The notes beneath the pieces were generated by a model. It had not been told where the DNA came from and made no database searches. It was given only the letters and a program-made list of their open reading frames with translations. From positions 1 to 20,149 of the forward strand of contig JBNJGL010000045.1 of the NCBI GenBank assembly GCA_051747745.1: a DNA stretch of 20,149 bases. The letters are read 5' to 3'. The stretch is from QPJE01 sp051747745 (GTDB lineage: Bacteria; Bacillota; Halanaerobiia; Halanaerobiales; Halanaerobiaceae). The position numbers and the translations under genes are program-made. This document shows, piece by piece, positions 7,613 through 13,351 of the stretch (position 1 is the stretch's first letter; every line of letters begins with the position of its first letter).

Positions 7613-9325
7613 TTATATACCTCTATAAATATAAGTTGTATGAAGTAGTTCATGTGCTTTGTGGCTGCCTGGTTCTCCAAAGTACTCTTCATATATTTTC
7701 TTTATATATGGATTTTCATGTGATTTTCTGCATTCTTTAGTGCTGTCTATTTCATATATAGCATCCATACGTTTTTTAAGTACATCTTCTGTAGCTGGAA
7801 GCGGCTGACCACCTCCGCCAAGACATCCACCTGGACAGGCCATGAATTCTACAAAATGGAATTCTTCTCCTTCTTTAATCATTTCCATAACTTTACGTGC
7901 ATTACCCAGTCCATTTGCAACTGCAACTTTTAGATTTAGATCTCCTATCTGTACAGAAGCTTTTTTAATACCATCAAAACCTCTGATTTCTGTAAAATCA
8001 AGCGTCTTTAATTCTTCACCTGTTATTATCTCATAAGCTGTCCTGAGTGCAGCTTCCATAACTCCACCTGTGCTGCCGAATATAGCTCCTGCTCCAGAAG
8101 ATACTCCCAGCAGATGATCGTATTCTTCCTCTTCTAGTTCATTGGCATTAAAACCAGCTTCATTAATCATCCTTGCCAGTTCTCTGGTTGTTAGAACATA
8201 ATCTACTTCACCTGCCATTTCAGGCCGCTGAGCTTCGTATTTTTTAGCAGTACACGGCATAATGGAAACAACCACCAGATTATCAGGATCTATATTTTCT
8301 TTTTCTGCATAATAACTGTTGGCAACAGCACCAAACATCTGCTGTGGAGATTTACAGGAAGATAAATGATCCAGATATTCAGGATAATAATGTTCAATAA
8401 ATTTTATCCATCCAGGGCTGCATGAAGTAAAGAGGGGCAGTTTACCGCCATCTTCAATCCTTTCAATAAGTTCTGTGCCTTCTTCCATAATCGTTAGATC
8501 AGCAGTAAAGTTTGTATCAAATACTTTATCAAATCCCAGCTTTCTCAAAGCAGCAACCATCTGACCTGTAAAGATAGTACCAGGTTTGTTACCAAATGCT
8601 TCTGATAATGCAACTCTTACTGCTGGAGCTGTCTGAACAACAACATGTTTATCCGGATCTGCAATTGCCGCCCATACGTCATCTATATATTCAACCTCTG
8701 TAATAGCGCCAGTTGGACAGACAAGTGAACACTGTCCACACATTACACAGGGACTTTCGGCCAGGTTATCATAAAATGCTGTACCGATTACTGTGTCAAA
8801 GCCTCTTCCTTCTGCCATTATTGCTTTTACAGATTGAACTTCTCGACAGACATTTTCACACCTGCGGCAGAGAATACATTTTTCTGGGTCACGAAAAAGT
8901 GCTGGAGTGGATTCATCTACTGCAAATGAACTCTTTTTGCCTTCAAACCTGTTTTCTCTTACTCCAAGTTTTTCTGCTATCTTTCTAAGTTCACAGTCTT
9001 CATTTTTAAGACAGGTAGGACAGTCTATTTTGTGATTTGACAGAAGAAATTCTAGATTGAGTTTTCTTGTATTTCTTACTCTGGCAGTATTTGTCCTGAT
9101 TTTCATTCCGTCAGAAACTGGAGTAATACAGGAAGCTGCCAGTTTACCTGTGTTTTCTATTTCTACTAAACATAGTCTGCAGGCACCAATTTCGTTAATT
9201 TCTTTTAAATAACAGAGGGTAGGTATATCTTTACCTGCTTTTTGTGCTGCTTCCAGTACTGTCATATCTGGATCTACAGAATATTTTTCTTCATCTATCC
9301 AGATTGTAACTTTATCTCCATTCAT
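7613..9325 (-). CDS. hydA: HydA, catalytic subunit of an NAD-linked [FeFe]-hydrogenase
   Basis: A 570-aa protein with all modules of a clostridial-type [FeFe]-hydrogenase. The order is a 2Fe-2S ferredoxin (C38, C49, C52, C66), a His-Cys3 [4Fe-4S] site (H98, C102, C105, C111) and a 2x[4Fe-4S] ferredoxin (C150/153/156/160 and C193/196/199/203). The H-domain has L1 TSCSPGW (300-306), L2 MPCTAKKYE (356-364) and L3 MACPGGCLGGGGQP (495-508), followed by a small-subunit-like tail. It produces or oxidises H2 at the H-cluster in the cytoplasm. Partnership with HydB and HydC points to the bifurcating or NADH-dependent trimeric class. L1 has Ser303 where many enzymes have the second Cys of TSCCP. Its start overlaps the hydB stop by one base (TAATG), and its AGGAGG lies inside the last hydB codons, so translation is coupled. 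Confidence 0.96.
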   Translation of the reverse strand: MNGDKVTIWIDEEKYSVDPDMTVLEAAQKAGKDIPTLCYLKEINEIGACRLCLVEIENTGKLAASCITPVSDGMKIRTNTARVRNTRKLNLEFLLSNHKIDCPTCLKNEDCELRKIAEKLGVRENRFEGKKSSFAVDESTPALFRDPEKCILCRRCENVCREVQSVKAIMAEGRGFDTVIGTAFYDNLAESPCVMCGQCSLVCPTGAITEVEYIDDVWAAIADPDKHVVVQTAPAVRVALSEAFGNKPGTIFTGQMVAALRKLGFDKVFDTNFTADLTIMEEGTELIERIEDGGKLPLFTSCSPGWIKFIEHYYPEYLDHLSSCKSPQQMFGAVANSYYAEKENIDPDNLVVVSIMPCTAKKYEAQRPEMAGEVDYVLTTRELARMINEAGFNANELEEEEYDHLLGVSSGAGAIFGSTGGVMEAALRTAYEIITGEELKTLDFTEIRGFDGIKKASVQIGDLNLKVAVANGLGNARKVMEMIKEGEEFHFVEFMACPGGCLGGGGQPLPATEDVLKKRMDAIYEIDSTKECRKSHENPYIKKIYEEYFGEPGSHKAHELLHTTYIYRGI

Positions 9326-12300
9326 TATAATTCCTCCTCTTTCACTTCTACATCACAGCGCAGACATCTGCTTGCCTCTTCAACTGCCTGATCAGCAGAA
9401 TATCCTTTTTCTACCTCTGTAAATCCTTTTTTTCTTTCAGAAAGAAGTATTGTCGGCATTTTTACTCTCGGCTTTTCTTCTTCTATAATCGGGGCAGATA
9501 GTTTTCTTTCTCTTTCTACTTTATCCACTACCTCACCATTTCCTCCAAGATATTTATCTACTGCTGATGCTGCTTCTTTTCCCTGCTGTATCGATTCTAT
9601 AACTGTTGATGGACCTGTTACACAGTCTCCTCCGGCAAAGATCCAGGAAATATTGGTGCGGTAATCTTCATTTGTCGAAATAAGAGATCCATTCTCCAGT
9701 TCAACCTCAAATTTTCCATTATTGAACTCGTCTTCCACACTCTGTCCAACTGCAGAAATAACTGCATCTGTTTTTACAGTATAATTTGTTCCTTCTACTT
9801 CTAGCGGTTTTCTTCTTCCACTTGTATCAAACTCTCCTCCTTCAATTTTTACACATTCTAATGCTTTTACTTTTCCATTTTCTCCTATTATTTTCACAGG
9901 ATTTACCTGAGTATATATATTCACTTTTTCGTATTCTGCTTCTTCTATTTCTTCTCTGTGTGCCGGCATATCTTCTTTTGTTCTCCGGTAGATAATATTT
10001 ACTTCTTCTGCTCCAAGGCGTACAAGATTACGCGCCACATCTATTGCTGCATTTCCTCCACCAATAACCGAAGCTGTTTTTCCTTTCATATCTATTTCTT
10101 TTCCTTGATTAATATCTCTCAACATCTGAAGTGCGGAATAAACTCCATCCAGATCTTCCCCTTCTATACTCAAACTTCTGTCTTTTTGTGCACCTACAGC
10201 CATATATACTGCCCAGTACCCTTCATCTTTCAGATCTTCTAATGTAATATCTCTTCCTACTTCAGTATCTACAGCTATCTCTACCCCCATAGTTGTTAGT
10301 ACAGCAATTTCTTCATTTAAAAGTTCTTTCGGAAGCCTGTATTCTGGAATACCGAGGGCCAGCATGCCTCCTACCTCAGATTCCGCCTCAAAAATAGTCA
10401 CCTGATAACCTTTTTTGCGCAGATAAAATGCTGCTGTAAGTCCTGATGGACCTGATCCTACAACGGCTATTTTTTTATCTTTTTCTTCTTTTATTTCCGG
10501 CACCGGAAAACTTCCTTCTTTTTCCAGCACATAATCACTTGCAAAACGCTTCAATTCTCTAATTGCAAGTGCCTCATCCATAGATCCTCTGTTACAGGCT
10601 CTTTCGCAGAGATTATAGCATACTCTGCCGCAGACTAATACAAGTGGGTTTTCTTCCTGAACCACTTTATATGCTTCTTTGTATTTCCCCTGTCTAATTA
10701 AATCTATATAAATTGGAACATCTACATTTGCTGGACATGCATTCTGACATGGGGAATTAAATAATGCTGCACAGACAGATGAACTGCAGTGTTTATTTTC
10801 TATATGATCTATATACTCATCTTTAAAATATCTTATTGTACTCAATACCGGATTTGGAGCTGTCTGCCCCAATCCACAGAAGGAAGAATCTTTTATCATT
10901 TCTCCCATTTCTAAAAGCAGATCGAGATCTTCCATACTCCCTTCACCATCTGTAATTTTCTCAAGTATTTCCAGCATTCTTGTGGTTCCAATTCTGCATG
11001 GTGTACACTGGCCACATGACTCATCCTTGCAGAAATCAATAAAATATTTTGCCAGATCCACCATACATGTCTGATCATCCATAATTATCATACCACCGGA
11101 ACCCATAATTGTACCCAATTCCTGCAGAGAATCGTAATCTATTGGTACATTGAGATGCTGAATGGGTATACATCCACCTGAGGGCCCACCGGTCTGAGCT
11201 GCTTTAAAATCACCATCATTTTCCAGCCCACCACCGATATCAAAAATTACTTCCCCTACTTTAGTTCCCATCGGTACCTCTACCAGACCATTATTTTCAA
11301 TTTTTCCGGCCAGAGCAAATACCTTTGTACCTGAACTTTTTTCAGTACCTATTTTGTTAAACCATTCACTGCCATTTCTAATTATCTCTCCTACATTAGC
11401 AAGTGTTTCTACATTGTTGATAATTGTTGGCTCATCCCACAGTCCAGAATCAGAAGGAAATGGAGGTTTGGGCCTTGGTTCTCCCCGCCTTCCCTCAATA
11501 GAAGCAATAAGTGAAGTTTCTTCTCCACATACAAAGGCTCCTGCTCCAAGACGAATGTCTACTTTAAAGTTAAAATCAGTACCAAAAATGTTATCTCCTA
11601 AAACTCCCAATTCTTCTGCATCTTTAATCGCTTTTTTGAGGCGTTTAATAGCCAGTGGGTATTCAGCTCTACAGTAAATATATCCCTGCTGAGCTCCTAC
11701 AGCATAACCAGCTACAGCCATACCCTCAAGCAGCTTATGGGGATCACCTTCCAGAATGCTTCTATCCATAAATGCCCCGGGGTCACCTTCATCTGCATTA
11801 CAGATTATATATTTTTCGTTTCCAGCCGCTTCTGCAGCCAGCTTCCATTTTAAACCTGTCGGAAAACCGGCTCCACCCCTTCCTCTCAAATTAGAATTCA
11901 ATATTTCTTCTCTTACCAGCTTAGGCGAAAGTTTTTCTACTGCTTTTGCAAGGCCAAGATAAGCTTCATTTGCTACTGCCTCTTCAATGTTTTCAGGATT
12001 AATATTCCCACAGTTTTTGAGAACTATTCTTTCCTGTTTTGAAAAAAAATCACCCTCTAAATCTACCAGCCATCTGGAGATAATATTACCCTCTTTTAGA
12101 TGCTGTTTTATAATTTCTTTTGTTTTTTCCGCATCAACATTAGCATAAATATATCTTTTGTTTTTATCTCTAATTTCCATAAGGGGTTCTTTAGCACAAA
12201 AACCAATACATCCTGTATGATCCAGCTCAACTTTATCAGATAAATTCTGTTTTTTTAATTCTTCTGCTGCGGTATCCCAAACTTTTTGTGCACCTGCAGC

Positions 12301-12405
12301 AAGGCCACAGGTTCCCATACCAATTATTATTCTGCATTTTTCATTATTGGAATATTTTTTTGACATTTCTTTCTGCATAGACTCTAATTCGCTATATGAT
12401 ACCAT
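9325..12405 (-). CDS. hydB: HydB fused to a GltD/NfnB-type NAD(P)H oxidoreductase module
   Basis: A 1026-aa fusion. Residues 1-100 form a thioredoxin-like 2Fe-2S domain (C33, C66, C70). Residues 130-530 form the NuoF-like core: FMN loop NLRGRGGAGFPTG (172-184), NADH loop GAGAFVCGEETSL (287-299) and a [4Fe-4S] site (C464, C467, C470, C510). Ordinary HydB proteins usually end with a small 2x[4Fe-4S] ferredoxin domain. Here residues 540-1026 form a GltD/NfnB-like module with FeS cysteines C540/545/553/557 and C592/596/600/604, FAD loop GSGPSGL (650-656), a second nucleotide site GGGNAAID (782-789) with YRRTKEDMPAH (806-816), FAGGD (923-927) and terminal CLRC. It should pass electrons between NAD(H), ferredoxin and HydA, and probably a second pyridine nucleotide. 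A fused subunit of this kind is known to me from the Sporomusa-type Nfn (Stn) transhydrogenase. The start follows AAGGAGG. Confidence 0.93.
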   Translation of the reverse strand: MVSYSELESMQKEMSKKYSNNEKCRIIIGMGTCGLAAGAQKVWDTAAEELKKQNLSDKVELDHTGCIGFCAKEPLMEIRDKNKRYIYANVDAEKTKEIIKQHLKEGNIISRWLVDLEGDFFSKQERIVLKNCGNINPENIEEAVANEAYLGLAKAVEKLSPKLVREEILNSNLRGRGGAGFPTGLKWKLAAEAAGNEKYIICNADEGDPGAFMDRSILEGDPHKLLEGMAVAGYAVGAQQGYIYCRAEYPLAIKRLKKAIKDAEELGVLGDNIFGTDFNFKVDIRLGAGAFVCGEETSLIASIEGRRGEPRPKPPFPSDSGLWDEPTIINNVETLANVGEIIRNGSEWFNKIGTEKSSGTKVFALAGKIENNGLVEVPMGTKVGEVIFDIGGGLENDGDFKAAQTGGPSGGCIPIQHLNVPIDYDSLQELGTIMGSGGMIIMDDQTCMVDLAKYFIDFCKDESCGQCTPCRIGTTRMLEILEKITDGEGSMEDLDLLLEMGEMIKDSSFCGLGQTAPNPVLSTIRYFKDEYIDHIENKHCSSSVCAALFNSPCQNACPANVDVPIYIDLIRQGKYKEAYKVVQEENPLVLVCGRVCYNLCERACNRGSMDEALAIRELKRFASDYVLEKEGSFPVPEIKEEKDKKIAVVGSGPSGLTAAFYLRKKGYQVTIFEAESEVGGMLALGIPEYRLPKELLNEEIAVLTTMGVEIAVDTEVGRDITLEDLKDEGYWAVYMAVGAQKDRSLSIEGEDLDGVYSALQMLRDINQGKEIDMKGKTASVIGGGNAAIDVARNLVRLGAEEVNIIYRRTKEDMPAHREEIEEAEYEKVNIYTQVNPVKIIGENGKVKALECVKIEGGEFDTSGRRKPLEVEGTNYTVKTDAVISAVGQSVEDEFNNGKFEVELENGSLISTNEDYRTNISWIFAGGDCVTGPSTVIESIQQGKEAASAVDKYLGGNGEVVDKVERERKLSAPIIEEEKPRVKMPTILLSERKKGFTEVEKGYSADQAVEEASRCLRCDVEVKEEEL

Positions 12406-12432
12406 TGTATACCTCCTTCTGAAATGGTGTTT

Positions 12433-12930
12433 TTAAATTTCATTATTTAAATATTTTTCAATAATCTTTACTGCTTTTTCTGGATTCAGTAATCCATGTG
12501 CTGTACCATTAACTGTCATAACCGGAGCCAGCCCACAGGCACCAAGACAGCGAACCACTTCCAGTGATAACTTCCCATCTTCAGTTGTTTCACCGGCAGA
12601 AATGCCGTATTTATCTTCTATCTTTTTTATAATCTCCTGTGAACCTTTAACATAACAGGCTGTCCCTTTGCATATAGCAATCTGATATTCTCCTTTTGGA
12701 AATTCACTGAAATGAGAATAAAAAGAGATAACACTGCTTACATCACCTGGTGCTGTGTTAAGGCTGTCAGCAACTTTTTTCTGAAGTTCTTTAGGTAGAT
12801 ATCCAACCAGGTTCTGTATTTTATGCAGAACCTCAATCAATGAAGATGAGTCGTTTTCATAATTTTTTAAGATATTATCAATCTCTTCTGTTTTTTCTTC
12901 CCAGTCATTTCTCTTCTCTAATACTGCCAT
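12433..12930 (-). CDS. hydC: HydC, NuoE-like 2Fe-2S subunit
   Basis: A 165-aa protein of usual NuoE/HydC length. An N-terminal helical bundle (about residues 10-80, with LVGYLPKELQ and the SSVISFYSHF segment) is followed by a thioredoxin-like 2Fe-2S fold. The cluster ligands show the classic C-x4-C...C-x3-C pattern: C87, C92, C128, C132. It relays electrons between the flavin site of HydB and the rest of the complex, in the cytoplasm. It is the first gene of hydC-hydB-hydA; 27 nt separate it from hydB. The start is an ATG after AAGGAGG. The 420 nt upstream hold the promoter and operator signals listed separately. Confidence 0.95.
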   Translation of the reverse strand: MAVLEKRNDWEEKTEEIDNILKNYENDSSSLIEVLHKIQNLVGYLPKELQKKVADSLNTAPGDVSSVISFYSHFSEFPKGEYQIAICKGTACYVKGSQEIIKKIEDKYGISAGETTEDGKLSLEVVRCLGACGLAPVMTVNGTAHGLLNPEKAVKIIEKYLNNEI

Positions 12931-13033
12931 AATTAACCTCCTTATTTGATGAAAATAAAATGTGATATTTTTCTCTAATTTTTTACATTTTTTTAAATTT
13001 TACAGTTTTATCAGCTCCTTTTTTTGTTTAATT

Positions 13034-13051
13034 TCGAGAAATATTTCACAA
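13034..13051 (-). promoter_or_regulatory. Rex-like operator upstream of hydC
   Basis: On the - strand the sequence is TTGTGAAATATTTCTCGA. It matches the Rex (NADH/NAD+ sensor) consensus TTGTGAANNNNTTCACAA at 16 of 18 positions, with seven of nine dyad pairs intact. It lies about +11 to +28 from the start point predicted for the sigma-54 promoter at 13071-13088, where a bound repressor would block elongation or promoter escape. Rex commonly controls fermentative and hydrogenase genes in Firmicutes. No rex gene is in the window. Confidence 0.65.
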
Positions 13052-13070
13052 TATTCCTACATATATAATA

Positions 13071-13088
13071 ATGCATTAAACGTGCCAG
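13071..13088 (-). promoter_or_regulatory. Sigma-54 (-24/-12) promoter of hydCBA
   Basis: The - strand reads CTGGCACGTTTAATGCAT. The -24 part TGGCACG is a full match to the sigma-54 consensus. The -12 part is ATGCA against TTGCA, with one mismatch. GG and GC are exactly 12 nt apart as required. The predicted start point is about 13061, giving a leader of about 130 nt before hydC. A sigma-54 activator gene immediately upstream, with repeated palindromes between, strongly supports this call. Confidence 0.75.
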
Positions 13089-13185
13089 TCCTTATCTATT
13101 TAAAAATATTTTTTTATAAAACAGATGTTATTGCTGTTATAGCAGTGATTAATATTAAATATAAAATTAAATTTATAGAAAAACA

Positions 13186-13217
13186 AAAGAGGAAAGGAAT
13201 ATTCTCCTCTCCTCTTT
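13186..13217 (-). terminator. Terminator of the sensor-regulator operon
   Basis: In leftward RNA the arms AAAGAGGA and TCCTCTTT pair, then six more pairs (two G-U) close an AATA tetraloop, making a 14-bp stem. The RNA continues TGTTTTTC. It ends the transcript from the regulator gene about 135 nt after its stop codon, isolating hydCBA so that it depends on its own promoter. Its upstream edge touches the first ATGCA-N4-TGCAT site. Confidence 0.8.
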
Positions 13218-13234
13218 AATGCATAACTGCATTA
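13217..13234. promoter_or_regulatory. Upstream activator site 1 (ATGCA-N4-TGCAT)
   Basis: Palindrome TAATGCATAACTGCATTA. Its core ATGCA-N4-TGCAT is shared exactly with sites 2 and 3. The centre lies about 165 bp upstream of the predicted sigma-54 start point, a usual distance for an enhancer-type activator site. Binding by the regulator encoded at 13352-15907 is inferred from proximity. Confidence 0.6.
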
Positions 13235-13305
13235 AAACAGCTTCATTATTTTATAAATATACAATAAATCTTTGTGATATACTGCACAATTAAGCTTTTT
13301 AAAAA

Positions 13306-13319
13306 ATGCACCAGTGCAT
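13306..13319. promoter_or_regulatory. Upstream activator site 2 (ATGCA-N4-TGCAT)
   Basis: The sequence ATGCACCAGTGCAT has the same 5-4-5 geometry as the other two sites but lacks the outer TA/TA pairs. Its centre is 21 bp from the centre of site 3, two helical turns, so proteins bound to both would lie on the same DNA face. Confidence 0.55.
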
Positions 13320-13324
13320 CGCTG

Positions 13325-13342
13325 TAATGCATTTATGCATTA
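13325..13342. promoter_or_regulatory. Upstream activator site 3 (ATGCA-N4-TGCAT)
   Basis: Palindrome TAATGCATTTATGCATTA, the most symmetric of the three, lying 9 nt beyond the stop codon of the regulator gene and about 270 bp upstream of the predicted hydC start point. Its outer TA...TA flanks are identical to those of site 1. Confidence 0.6.
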
Positions 13343-13351
13343 ATGCCAGTT

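Noticed and set aside
11354..11677. A 107-codon open frame on the + strand inside hydB
   Set aside because: It lies antisense to the strongly conserved NuoF-like core and shows no recognisable domain; shadow frame.
7613..12930. An Stn/Nfn-type transhydrogenase rather than a hydrogenase
   Set aside because: HydA retains L1, L2 and L3 H-cluster loops and the full H-domain, so the complex is a hydrogenase even though HydB resembles the Stn fusion subunit.
12962..13219. An 85-codon open frame on the + strand in the hydC upstream region
   Set aside because: Composition is Phe/Ile/Ser-rich as expected from translating AT-rich DNA, there is no ribosome binding site, and it runs through the Rex site, the sigma-54 promoter and the terminator.
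13217..13342. A short repeat array that could be CRISPR-like
   Set aside because: Only three 14-18 nt palindromes with irregular spacing; this fits operator sites, not a CRISPR array. No cas genes are present.
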